Positions 42,436 through 51,000 of a DNA stretch of 64,000 nt are shown here, in pieces (position 1 is the first letter of the stretch; every line of letters starts with the position of its first letter). A model generated the notes under the pieces. The model worked only from the letters and a program-made list of their open reading frames with translations, ran no database searches and was not told where the DNA came from. This DNA comes from C7867-006 sp035438705 (GTDB lineage: Bacteria; Patescibacteriota; Minisyncoccia; Phycocordibacterales; DATDWN01). The position numbers and the translations under genes are program-made. Location: NCBI GenBank assembly GCA_035438705.1, contig DAORIV010000002.1, positions 16,773-80,772 of the forward strand. Reading direction: 5' to 3'.

Positions 42436-43683
42436 ATGAAAACAAAAAATTTATTGGGTGGAAATGTTTTAATGGGGGTAATGTTTACAGCTATAGTAGT
42501 TGCTATATATTCTTTTACAGCAGGAACTGCTTTAGCTGCCACAGTACCAAATGTTGATACTGTAATAAAGAATGGAAGTAACTCTACAATTACTTCTGCA
42601 TCAATAGGTACAAGTGTTAGAGCTCAAACAACTGTAGCTTCTAGTACAGGACCAGTTGCTCTTGGAACAGTTGATTTTAGTTTATATGGTAATACAACAT
42701 GTTCTGGAACAGCTTCAGTTCAACAAGGAGTATTGTTGGATAGTGGGGTGGCAAATTCTGCAACCACAACAGTTGGAAGTAACGGACTTTCTTATAAGGT
42801 TTTCTATGGAGGACAAGGTGATGTGTATGCATCTACAACAAGTCCTTGTGTCTCACTTACTGCAACAAGTGGAACTGTTGGAGTGAACACAACACTTTCA
42901 AATACACAAATAACAGTCGGTGGTAGTGTTTCTCAAAATGCTACTCTTTCAGGAGTTACAGCAAATGCAACAGGGACAGTCGCATATGCAGTTTATACAA
43001 ACAACTCTTGTACTGCTGACAAAGTAGATGCAGGAACTAAATCAGTTTCAAATGGTGTAGTTTCTAGTTCTAATTCAATTCAATTTAATACTGTGGGGAC
43101 AAGATATTTCCAAGCAGTATATTCTGGAGATCAATTTAACTCAGGTGCAACTGGAACATGTCAAACTTTTGCAGTTATAGGTTCTCCATCTGAGCCAAAC
43201 CCAGTTCCAGTAGGTAGTGGAGCAATATCAGGAACAGTATTTAACGATGCGAACAAAAACAAAGTTAAGGATGGCAGTGAAAATGGTATTTCTGGAGTTA
43301 CAATAAAACTTTATGACAGATCAATATGGTGGAATTGGAAATCTAGATGGAATACAAATACAATATCAAAAACTGTAACAACAGATAGTAATGGAAACTA
43401 TTCATTCAGTTCACTTCCAGATGGTATCTATGCAGTAGAAGAAATAATTCCTACAGGATGGAAACAAACTTCAAGTGATTTCAGATGGGTACTCATACTA
43501 AGTGGTAAATCAGTAACTAATTTGAATTTTGCAAATATTTCAAAGACAAACAATAGTAATGCAACATCAACTCCTGCGAAAAATGATGATAAAAAAGAAA
43601 AGAAAGAAGAAAAGCGTGAAGAACAAAAACAAAAGAAAATTAATAAACTTGAAGAAAAAATAAAAAAGATAAAGGATAGATAA
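42436..43683 (+). CDS. Secreted cell-surface protein with Ig-like and SdrD B-like domains
   Basis: A 415-residue protein with a signal peptide (about 36 residues ending TALAA), two Ig-like repeats of about 90 residues each containing a CSGT/CTAD cysteine and a TGT(C) end, and a carboxypeptidase-regulatory/SdrD B-type domain (SGTVFNDANKNKVKDGSENG, then YSFSSLPDGIYAVEE and PTGWKQTSS). A highly charged Lys/Glu tail (KKEKKEEKREEQKQKK) ends the protein and may bind the cell wall or a polyanion. It probably mediates surface contact. Thr/Ser/Asn-rich, typical of extracellular proteins. Confidence 0.83.
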   Translation: MKTKNLLGGNVLMGVMFTAIVVAIYSFTAGTALAATVPNVDTVIKNGSNSTITSASIGTSVRAQTTVASSTGPVALGTVDFSLYGNTTCSGTASVQQGVLLDSGVANSATTTVGSNGLSYKVFYGGQGDVYASTTSPCVSLTATSGTVGVNTTLSNTQITVGGSVSQNATLSGVTANATGTVAYAVYTNNSCTADKVDAGTKSVSNGVVSSSNSIQFNTVGTRYFQAVYSGDQFNSGATGTCQTFAVIGSPSEPNPVPVGSGAISGTVFNDANKNKVKDGSENGISGVTIKLYDRSIWWNWKSRWNTNTISKTVTTDSNGNYSFSSLPDGIYAVEEIIPTGWKQTSSDFRWVLILSGKSVTNLNFANISKTNNSNATSTPAKNDDKKEKKEEKREEQKQKKINKLEEKIKKIKDR

Positions 43684-43689
43684 AAAATA

Positions 43690-43719
43690 AAAAACCACTC
43701 AACGATGAGTGGTTTTTTA
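43690..43719 (+). terminator. Terminator of the surface-protein gene
   Basis: ACCACTCA-ACGA-TGAGTGGT followed by TTTTTT. Confidence 0.88.
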
Positions 43720-43727
43720 TTGCATTG

Positions 43728-43763
43728 AAAAAGGCCGGCCCGCTCTGTAGGGGGTCGGCCTTT
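43728..43763 (-). terminator. Terminator of the 62-aa gene
   Basis: A very GC-rich stem GGCCGGCCC with GGGGTCGGCC; on the minus strand it ends in TTTTT. Confidence 0.82.
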
Positions 43764-43781
43764 GTTCTCGGTCGATGAACT

Positions 43782-43970
43782 TCAGTTCATCTGTGCGAGG
43801 CGGAGCTCCTCCGCTTCCTCGGCTCGGCCGTGTCGTGCGAGCCAGTTCACCCTGGCCATGATGTCCCGTTCCGTCATACGACGCTGGGGCATCTGCTTGA
43901 TGCGACCGCCGTCGACGAATGACGGGACGAGGACACGACCATCCGAAAGAACCATCATCTGCTGTGCCAT
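43782..43970 (-). CDS. 62-residue GC-rich hypothetical protein (cassette gene)
   Basis: A short orphan (RVLVPSFVDGGRIKQMPQRR, then WLARHGRAEEAEELRLAQMN) of basic/acidic helical character. The ATG is preceded by a perfect AAGGAGGTG (43975-43983), and TTGACA-N17-TAATAT forms the promoter. Its codons are strikingly G+C-rich in an AT-rich neighbourhood, a strong sign of foreign origin. It is divergent from the lexA operon. Confidence 0.68.
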   Translation of the reverse strand: MAQQMMVLSDGRVLVPSFVDGGRIKQMPQRRMTERDIMARVNWLARHGRAEEAEELRLAQMN

Positions 43971-43990
43971 TGGGCACCTCCTTATATAAT

Positions 43991-44019
43991 ATATTATCAT
44001 ATTATATACAAAATGTCAA
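43991..44019 (-). promoter_or_regulatory. Promoter of the 62-aa gene
   Basis: On the minus strand TTGACA (44014-44019), 17 nt, TAATAT (43991-43996). Confidence 0.68.
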
Positions 44020-44080
44020 GTAGTTATTTTTCATTTATTCTTTCGGATAGTACTTTTCCACAGTTTTATATATTGTTTTG

Positions 44081-44110
44081 TTGACTGGTGAACTCTAGTT
44101 CACTTATAAT
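44081..44110 (+). promoter_or_regulatory. lexA operon promoter with an SOS box in the spacer
   Basis: TTGACT (44081-44086) and TATAAT (44105-44110) frame the dyad GTGAACTCTAGTTCAC (44088-44103). It contains GAAC-N4-GTTC, the core of the Gram-positive-type LexA operator (DinR box). Its position between -35 and -10 would let LexA block RNA polymerase, so the operon is probably autoregulated and induced by DNA damage. Confidence 0.85.
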
Positions 44111-44161
44111 AAACACATAACAAAACCAGGGTTAAATAATTATTAATTTAATATTATAAAA

Positions 44162-44353
44162 ATGACACAATTAAATTTAGAGAAAACACTTAGGGCACAA
44201 TTACAAGTATTAAATGATATTATTGATAGAAAGATAGTAAGAGGTTTGTCATACAGCAGAGAAGCTAAGGAACACAAATATTTACTAAAAAGAATTGAGG
44301 ACTTAAAAAGGGACAGGGTTAATTGGTCATTTAGAAATTTATCATTAGTATAA
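44162..44353 (+). CDS. 63-residue helical protein, first gene of the lexA operon
   Basis: A small helical protein (TLRAQLQVLNDIIDRKIVRG, then LLKRIEDLKRD) without recognised family. It lies directly downstream of the SOS promoter and 4 nt before lexA, so it should be damage-inducible. A role as a LexA partner or SOS inhibitor is speculation. Confidence 0.62.
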   Translation: MTQLNLEKTLRAQLQVLNDIIDRKIVRGLSYSREAKEHKYLLKRIEDLKRDRVNWSFRNLSLV

Positions 44354-44357
44354 TAAT

Positions 44358-44939
44358 ATGTCTGACGAAAGATATTCACTATATAGAGACAAGATACTGG
44401 CCTTTTACAGAACCAACAGACGTATGCCTGGCTATAAAGAAATAATGTCTCTAGTTGGTTTTAAATCTAAGAATGCTGTTTATAAACTCATCAACAAACT
44501 AGTTGAAGATGAGGTGGTAGATAAAGACAGTAATGGTAAACTGACTCCACTAAAAATATTTGGCGAGACTCCATTACTTGGTCTTGTAGAAGCTGGTATT
44601 CCTACAACTGTTGATCAGGATAATACCGAGTCACTCAGTTTAGATGAATACTTAATAGGCAGAAACAAAAACTCAACTTACTTATTAGAAGTGAAGGGAG
44701 ATTCAATGATTGATGAAGGTATTCGTGAAGGTGATTTAGTTTTGGTTGAAAGAAGAGGAGATCCAAAAGACGGCGATATAGTCATTGCAGAAGTAGATGG
44801 AGGTTGGACAATGAAATATTTTAAGAAAAAGGGAAATACAGTTTACCTAAAACCCGCTAACAAAAACTATGCACCGATATATCCAGCATACGACCTTAAG
44901 ATAGCAGCGATAGTGCGTGGCGTTATCAGAAAATATTAA
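44358..44939 (+). CDS. lexA: LexA-type SOS repressor
   Basis: A 193-residue repressor. The N-terminal winged helix (RMPGYKEIMSLVGFKSKNAV, RLINKLV-like VYKLINKLVED) binds DNA. The C-terminal S24 peptidase domain cuts itself when RecA filaments form: cleavage site A79-G80 in LVEAGIP, catalytic Ser116 in KGDSMIDEGI and Lys153 in WTMKYFKKKG. The operator upstream of the operon is the expected target. The next gene starts at the overlapping TAATG. Confidence 0.93.
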   Translation: MSDERYSLYRDKILAFYRTNRRMPGYKEIMSLVGFKSKNAVYKLINKLVEDEVVDKDSNGKLTPLKIFGETPLLGLVEAGIPTTVDQDNTESLSLDEYLIGRNKNSTYLLEVKGDSMIDEGIREGDLVLVERRGDPKDGDIVIAEVDGGWTMKYFKKKGNTVYLKPANKNYAPIYPAYDLKIAAIVRGVIRKY

Positions 44940-45229
44940 TGAAAAAGATTTATAGGTTTAAGGCTGGTGTATGGCTGTGGCCAGGTGTAGGTGGCTGGCA
45001 TTTTGTAAATGTTCCAGAAAAGATAAGTAATGAAATAAGGGAAAAGTATGGTAAGGGTATGGTAAAAGTTGTTGTAAAAGTTGGGAACACTAAATGGGGA
45101 ACTTCACTTTTTCCGTATAGAAATCCAAAGGGGGATTTTGGTTATCTTATTTCAATCAAAAAAATCGTGAGAAAAAAGGAAGAAATTTCTGAAGGTGATA
45201 TAATTGAATTAAGTTTTAAAATTTCATGA
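44939..45229 (+). CDS. DUF1905 family protein
   Basis: A 96-residue protein with the DUF1905 pattern: GVWLWPGVGGWHFVNVPEKI, VVVKVGNTKWGTSLFPYR and ISEGDIIELSFKIS. The family is a small beta-barrel of unknown function, often called MoaF- or cytoplasmic stress-related. It overlaps lexA by one base and ends with TGA, overlapping the next ATG by four bases, so it is translationally coupled in the SOS operon. Confidence 0.85.
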   Translation: MKKIYRFKAGVWLWPGVGGWHFVNVPEKISNEIREKYGKGMVKVVVKVGNTKWGTSLFPYRNPKGDFGYLISIKKIVRKKEEISEGDIIELSFKIS

Positions 45230-45477
45230 GAATAACTGTTAAGGCAAAACCCAATTCTAAAAAATCAATGGTCATCAAGGCGATGCAAACGCCATTACCC
45301 TTTGTACAACAAGAACAAGACACATATTTTGTTTATACAACTGAACCACCTATCGATGGTAAGGCAAATAAAGCTGTGACAGAACTACTGGCAGACTATT
45401 TTGATGTTTCAAAGTCACAAGTAGTATTGGTATCGGGGCTTACAAATAAAAATAAGATATTTGATATAGTAATCTAA
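45226..45477 (+). CDS. DUF167/YggU family protein
   Basis: An 83-residue protein with the DUF167 pattern RITVKAKPNSKKS, then PPIDGKANKAVTELLADYF and VVLVSGLTNKNKIF. The structure of relatives is a small alpha/beta fold; function is unknown, often near DNA- or division-related genes. Coupled in the lexA operon by ATGA overlap at both ends. Confidence 0.88.
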   Translation: MRITVKAKPNSKKSMVIKAMQTPLPFVQQEQDTYFVYTTEPPIDGKANKAVTELLADYFDVSKSQVVLVSGLTNKNKIFDIVI

Positions 45478-45983
45478 TGAAAAAAGTAAAAGTTAACAAC
45501 AAAATGCAGAAGGGCTACACTTATGAACTAGTTGAGCCTATGGGTAAGAATTTTCATAAGGATTTTAAACCAGAGTTGACTCCAAAACAAATGCTAGTAC
45601 TAGGAGTTTTTGGTGGAAAGTATATGACAGATGTGGCTAAAACTGATGAATACCCAAAAGATTGGTGGACCAAAGCAAAGTTGTGCAGCGAGAAACATGA
45701 TCCAAAAATAAATTTTTTTGGAGTTAATGCTAGCCAACCTCTTTCTGTGTGGCAAAAAAAGGGATGGATAAACGAGCAAGATCCACGCGGATGGTTTGAG
45801 TGGTATTGTCGTTACTATATGGGCAGAAGGACAAGTGATGATGAAAGACAAATGAAACGTTGGAAGGCAATAAGAAGACATATAGCACAGATAACATTAA
45901 ACTGTTCACCTGGAGATTATTCTTGTCACACAAAACAAAGACAGGCAGTACTACATTGGGCATATGATGCAAGAAAACTTTAA
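45477..45983 (+). CDS. Conserved hypothetical protein, end of the lexA operon
   Basis: A 168-residue protein rich in Trp, Tyr and basic residues, with a striking core (GWFEWYCRYYMGRRTSDDER) followed by WKAIRRHIAQITLNC. The same kind of W/R-rich sequence occurs in uncharacterised proteins of bacteria and eukaryotes, but no function is known to me. One base overlaps the DUF167 gene. SOS co-regulation is inferred from the operon. Element B3 follows. Confidence 0.72.
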   Translation: MKKVKVNNKMQKGYTYELVEPMGKNFHKDFKPELTPKQMLVLGVFGGKYMTDVAKTDEYPKDWWTKAKLCSEKHDPKINFFGVNASQPLSVWQKKGWINEQDPRGWFEWYCRYYMGRRTSDDERQMKRWKAIRRHIAQITLNCSPGDYSCHTKQRQAVLHWAYDARKL

Positions 45984-45993
45984 TAGGATATAG

Positions 45994-46110
45994 AAATTCT
46001 GCTCTACATATATTTTCTATCGCCGGAATAATTTTCTGTTGAAAATTTTCCTCGCCCTCGTCTTTTCACGGATTCCGGGATGCGCTATAAAATATATGTA
46101 TCGCAGATTT
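45994..46110 (+). repeat. Structured element family B, copy 3
   Basis: Outer pairs AAAT-CTGC/GCAGATTT and ACATATATTTT/AAAATATATGT (46006-46016/46089-46099) enclose GGAATAATTTTCTGTTG, a complementary GAAAATTTTC, CTCGCCCTC, a TTCAC-containing loop and TTCCGGGATG. The core is nearly identical to copy 2 in the hairpin. Confidence 0.72.
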
Positions 46111-46127
46111 AGTAATGCTTATCAAAT

Positions 46128-46415
46128 ATGAAAATAGAAATTAAAACATTTGCAGAACGGGTAAAAGAGGTGGTAAGAAAAATACCAAAAGGTAAGACCA
46201 TGTCTTATGGTGAGGTTGCAAAATATGCTGGAAGTCCAGGTGCTTCGCGGGCAGTAGGGAGTATTATGAAAAATAATTTTGATAAAACAGTTCCTTGTCA
46301 TCGTGTCATACGTTCGGATGGTAAAATTGGAGACTATAACCGAGGGGGTTCTGAGAAAAAGTTAAAACTCCTCATTTCTGAAGGGGCTTTTAAAGGTAAA
46401 ACTACAGGAGTATAA
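46128..46415 (+). CDS. MGMT-type alkyltransferase (DNA-binding domain only)
   Basis: A 95-residue protein equal to the C-terminal catalytic half of Ada/Ogt: KIPKGKTMSYGEVAKYAG, GASRAVGSIMKNN and TVPCHRVIRSDGKIGDY. The PCHRV cysteine (Cys57) accepts the alkyl group from O6-alkylguanine. With this minimal size it may be a true methyltransferase or an alkyltransferase-like damage sensor, but Cys is retained. It lies near the SOS operon. Confidence 0.9.
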   Translation: MKIEIKTFAERVKEVVRKIPKGKTMSYGEVAKYAGSPGASRAVGSIMKNNFDKTVPCHRVIRSDGKIGDYNRGGSEKKLKLLISEGAFKGKTTGV

Positions 46416-46446
46416 TATAGGGGATTATTAAACCATTAAAAACAAA

Positions 46447-47004
46447 ATGAATAACAAAATAATTGCTGGGGTATTGGGTGTTGTAGTTGTTATAGGAGGG
46501 GCTTTCTTCTTTATGGGCAACAATGAAAGTGCAAGTACTGGAGAAAACCCTCAGAATTCTATTGCTGTGGGTGAACCTAATCCATCTACACCTACGGAAG
46601 AAAACTCTGGAAAGAAGATGTCTTTTGATGCTTTTCTTAAACAAGGTGGATCATATGTTTGTACTGTAAACCAATCCGTTGAAGGAATTGATAGTAAGGG
46701 AACGGTATATATAGACAAAGGAAATATTAGAGGAGACTTTAATACGAGTGTTGCCGGCATGAATGTGGATACATATTTTATTGTTAAAGATAAATATACT
46801 TACACATGGTCTAGTATGATGCCTGGAAAAGGCTTTAAAGCACCGGTAAGTACTGGAGGAAGTGGAGATACTTCTACTGGAACATCGGGACAATATTCAT
46901 TTAATGCTGAACAAATCGGTGACTATGATTGTAAGGCATGGAGTGTGGATGCATCAAAATTTACACTTCCAAGTGGGGTAACATTTACAGAAGTTAAAAA
47001 TTAA
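46447..47004 (+). CDS. Secreted or membrane-anchored hypothetical protein
   Basis: A 185-residue protein with an N-terminal membrane anchor (IIAGVLGVVVVIGGAFFFMG), a Ser/Pro/Gly-rich linker and a compact C-terminal part with two cysteines (VCTVNQ and DYDCKAW) and repeated YIDKGNIRGDF-like beta strands. No family recognised; the topology suggests an exterior protein. It precedes the DUF1761 gene by 17 nt. Confidence 0.65.
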   Translation: MNNKIIAGVLGVVVVIGGAFFFMGNNESASTGENPQNSIAVGEPNPSTPTEENSGKKMSFDAFLKQGGSYVCTVNQSVEGIDSKGTVYIDKGNIRGDFNTSVAGMNVDTYFIVKDKYTYTWSSMMPGKGFKAPVSTGGSGDTSTGTSGQYSFNAEQIGDYDCKAWSVDASKFTLPSGVTFTEVKN

Positions 47005-47021
47005 TAACTAAATAATATATT

Positions 47022-47414
47022 ATGTTAAGTATAATTTTAGCGTCAGTACTTGCATTTGTTTTCGGAGCGTTCTGGTTTACAGTTTTGTTTGGTAAAAAGT
47101 GGGCGAAGTTAATGGATTTCAACCCTGCAAGTGAAGAAAAGTATAAAAATATGGGAATGAAAAAGCCTCTAGTCCTGAATTTTCTTTCAAACTTACTCAT
47201 TGTTGGTGTGGTGTACTGGCTAGCCCCTCAATTACTTACAAGTGGATACTTTGATCTATGGAAAATGCTTCTCGTTGTTTGGCTTGGTTTTAGTTTTCCA
47301 ATATACGCTAATGCTGGAATATGGGAGAGAAAAGACTGGAAACTGGTTTGGATTAACTCAGCCCAGAGTCTCATAGCACTCACACTCATATCTGCAGTTA
47401 TATACTTTATATAA
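47022..47414 (+). CDS. DUF1761 membrane protein
   Basis: A 130-residue protein with four hydrophobic helices. It shows the DUF1761 pattern ASVLAFVFGAFWFTVLFGKKW near the start and VVWLGFSFPIYANAGIWERK in the second half. Function unknown. Co-transcribed with the preceding secreted protein. A bidirectional terminator follows. Confidence 0.85.
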   Translation: MLSIILASVLAFVFGAFWFTVLFGKKWAKLMDFNPASEEKYKNMGMKKPLVLNFLSNLLIVGVVYWLAPQLLTSGYFDLWKMLLVVWLGFSFPIYANAGIWERKDWKLVWINSAQSLIALTLISAVIYFI

Positions 47415-47450
47415 AAAAAACGAACACCCCGAATTGCGGGGTGTTTTGTT
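47413..47450. terminator. Bidirectional terminator
   Basis: AACACCCC-GAATTGC-GGGGTGTT with eight A on one side and TTTTG on the other, between convergent genes. Confidence 0.88.
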
Positions 47451-47460
47451 GTGAAGGTAT

Positions 47461-47667
47461 CTAGCTTGCACTTTCCAGTTGTTCCAGAGCCTTTTTGGCA
47501 GCTCGTTCACGGCTGTTTGCTTTGGCGACAACAATATCGCCTTTGGGCGTTTCAAAAACGACAACGTGCCTTTCGGCTTTGTGGGCTCCCGGGACTACAC
47601 TGTAAGTGGGCTTGTGTAGTGCGAGCTTGTCTTGGAACGGGGTACTGCTATCTGGTCCGATGCACAT
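47461..47667 (-). CDS. 68-residue hypothetical protein (cassette gene)
   Basis: A short GC-rich orphan with a small beta/alpha pattern (RHVVVFETPKGDIVVAKANS, RERAAKKALEQLES). The ATG has AAGGAG 8 nt upstream and a TTGACT-N16-TATCTT promoter. Function unknown; divergent from rpoB. Confidence 0.65.
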   Translation of the reverse strand: MCIGPDSSTPFQDKLALHKPTYSVVPGAHKAERHVVVFETPKGDIVVAKANSRERAAKKALEQLESAS

Positions 47668-47698
47668 CGATACTTCTCCTTGGAACAGGTCTTATAAT

Positions 47699-47726
47699 AA
47701 GATACTACACATTAGGCATGAGTCAA
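47699..47726 (-). promoter_or_regulatory. Promoter of the 68-aa gene
   Basis: On the minus strand TTGACT (47721-47726), 16 nt, TATCTT (47699-47704). Confidence 0.5.
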
Positions 47727-47792
47727 ACTAGAAACCTCTCTCGGTCGTCAAACCCAATGTTAGTAGTATGTGGATAACTATGTTGACTTTTG

Positions 47793-48031
47793 TTGACAAA
47801 AAATACCTATTGACATATACTCTGGATTAGCTTCACATGATTGAGTTATGGAGAGAGGCGAGGTGATTCTAGGGTTTTGTGTCAGGGTTTAAAAGTTTTA
47901 CGCTCTACTATTTTGCATTTCAATCTCTAAAAATTGAATAGCGTAGAGAAAACCATCTAAAGAAATGAGGATGGTTCGTTTTGTTTGTTTAATTATTAGA
48001 AGTTAGGGTTTAGTTTTTAATATTATAAAAA
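47793..48031 (+). promoter_or_regulatory. rpoBC promoter and long leader with attenuator-like hairpin
   Basis: A consensus promoter TTGACA (47793-47798), 17 nt, TATACT (47816-47821) predicts a start near 47828 and an untranslated leader of about 200 nt, the longest here. The leader has arms TACGCT/AGCGTA (47899-47904/47940-47945), and AACCATC/GATGGTT (47951-47957/47970-47976) followed by a T-rich tract to 47990, which resembles an intrinsic terminator. Premature termination could therefore control RNA polymerase synthesis. Confidence 0.7.
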
Positions 48032-51000
48032 ATGAATACAACAACTGCTCGTCCACAGAAGTTTTTTAGTCGCTATAAAAAACCTCTAGTTCCTACACCT
48101 AACTTTGTAGAGCCTCAAGTAGAGTCATTTAAATGGCTTATTGAAAAGGGTCTCAAAGAGGTATTTGAAGAATTTTCTTCAATAAAAGATTTCTCAGGTA
48201 GAAAGTTTACATTAGATTTTACTGGTTTTGAGCTATCAGAACCAAAGTATGATGAATACTATGCAAAAGACAACAAGTTGTCTTATGAGGCTCCACTTAA
48301 AGCTAAGGTTAGACTAAAAAATCATATACTTGGTACAGAAAAAGAGCAGGAAATCTTCATGGCTGATTTCCCACTTATGACATCTCACGGTACCTTTATT
48401 ATATCTGGTATCGAAAGAGTAATTGTTCCACAACTAGCTAGAAGTTATGGAGTATTTTTTACTGCTACAGAAATAAAAGGAAGAAACTTCTTTGGAGCTA
48501 AAATAATCCCATCAAGAGGTGCTTGGATTGAGATAGAGTCAGATAGTGAAGGAGTTATATCAGTTAGAATAGATAGAAAGAGAAAGTTTGCTGGTACTAC
48601 ACTACTTAGAGTGCTTGGAGTAAAAGATGACGAAGAGATAAAAAAGCTATTTGCAAAAGACGAGTTTGCAAAAGCTTCAATAGAGAAAACCCTAGCTAAA
48701 GACCACACAAAAACAATAGACGAAGCGTATATAGATATACACAAAAGACTACGTGACGGTGACCTTGCTACTGCAGAAAATGCAAAAGAATTCGTGAATT
48801 CTATTTTTGATCCAGAAAGATATGACTTATCACCAGTAGGAAGACACAGATTCAATAAAAGATTTGGTTTGCCTATGGATGACAAGGAATTGAAGAGAAA
48901 AACTGTATCAGTTGGTGATATTGTTACTATAATTTCTCATGTAGCAATGTTAAACAATACTCCTAATGCACAAGCTGATGATATTGATCACTTGGGAAGT
49001 AGAAGAGTTAGATTTGTAGGAGAGTTGTTCCAACAGAATATCAGAAAAGGTATTGCACAAATAAAAAGAAACATTCAAAACAAAATGTCTACTATAGAGA
49101 CAGATGTTACTTTGCCTGTACAATTTGTTGCTCCAAGACCTCTACAAGCAAGAATCAAAGAATTCTTTACAACAAACCAACTTTCACAATTTATGACACA
49201 GGAAAATCCTGTTGCAGAAATTGAAAACCTAAGAACTCTTTCAGCTCTAGGTCCAGGAGGATTAAACAGAACTCGAGCAGGTTTCGAAGTGCGTGATGTG
49301 CATACATCTCACTACGGTAGATTGTGTCCAATCCATACACCGGAAGGTCCAAACATCGGTCTTGTATTGCGTATGTCTGTATATGCAAGAATCAATAGTT
49401 TTGGAATGATTGAAACACCTTATGCAAAGGTTAAAAATGGAAAAGTTACAGATGAGATCAGATACATGAATGCATCTGAGGAAGAAGGTTTTGCTATTGC
49501 TCATGCTGCGACACCTATAGATGAAAATGGAAAAATAATTTCAAGTGAAGTTGAGGTTAGAATCGAGGGTGAACCAGCAACAATAAGTAGAGAGAAAGTA
49601 GACTATATAGATGTGGCTACTAACCAAGCCTTTTCTATTGCTACTTCAATGATTCCTTTCCTAAACCACGATGAAGCAAACAGAGCACTGATGGCCTCAA
49701 ACATGCAAAGACAAGCAACTCCTTGTATTGTGCCTGAAGCCCCACTTGTTGCTACTGGTATGGAAGCTGATGCACTTAAAGATACAGGAAGATTGGTTAT
49801 TGCAGAGGAAGATGGAACAGTAACACATGCAGATGGAAATAAGGTTGTTGTTAAAAATAGTAAGGGTAAAGAGAAAGAACACATACTTATTAAATTCTCT
49901 AGAACAAACGGTTTTACAGCTTTCCACCAAAGACCTTCAGTTAATGTTGGAGACAAAGTAAAGAAGGGACAAGTTTTGGCAGATACTAGTGCCTCTGTAA
50001 ACGGACAATCAGCTATTGGACAAAACATGTTGGTGGCTTTCATGTCATGGAGCGGTTCAAACTATGAAGATGCTATTATTCTTTCTGAAAGAGTTATTAA
50101 AGATAGTAAATTTACATCTATACATATAGATGAGTTCGTAGTAAATGTTCGAGACACAAAACTAGGTCCAGAAGTTACAACATGCGATATTCCAAACGTT
50201 GGTGAAGCTAAACTTAAAAACTTAGCAGAAGACGGAATTGTAAGAGTTGGAGCTGAGGTAAGACCTGGAGATATTCTAGTGGGTAAAATTACTCCAAAAG
50301 GTGAGACACAATTAACTCCTGAAGAGAGATTGCTTAGATCACTATTCGGTGAGAAAGCTCACGACATAAAAGATACTTCAAAGAGAATGGAGGGAGGCAA
50401 GAGAGGAAGAGTTATAAAAGTTCAAGTATTCAGCAGAGAAAAGGGAGACAAACTAGATTCTGGAATAATAAAAAGAATTCACATCGAAGTTGCACAACTT
50501 AGAAATGTATCAGTTGGAGACAAACTAGCTGGAAGACACGGAAACAAGGGAGTTATTTCACGTATCTTACCTGAAGAAGATATGCCATACATGGAAGACG
50601 GAACACCTATTGATGTTATTTTGACACCACTTGGAGTGCCATCACGTATGAACCTAGGACAGATCCTAGAACTTCACCTAGGTTTGGCTGCGAATACTTT
50701 AGGTTATCAAGCTATAGTTCCACCATTTGCAGGAGCAACTGGAGAGGAAATAAAAGAAGAGCTTGTTAAAGCAGGATACAGTGGAACAGGAAAGATGAAA
50801 CTATTTGATGGAAGAACTGGAGAAGCATTCGCTCAAGATATTGCGGTTGGATACATGTACATATTGAAACTGCACCACATGGTAGAGGACAAGATTCACA
50901 TGAGATCAATCGGACCATATTCTCTTATCACACAACAACCACTTGGAGGTAAAGCTCAAAACGGAGGACAAAGATTTGGAGAAATGGAAGTGTGGGCACT

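Noticed and set aside
43762..43989. Plus-strand frame opposite the 62-aa gene
   Set aside because: Shadow frame; the minus strand carries AAGGAGGTG and a TTGACA promoter.
47451..47777. Plus-strand frame opposite the 68-aa gene
   Set aside because: Trp/Cys-rich shadow without a ribosome-binding site; the minus strand has AAGGAG and a promoter.
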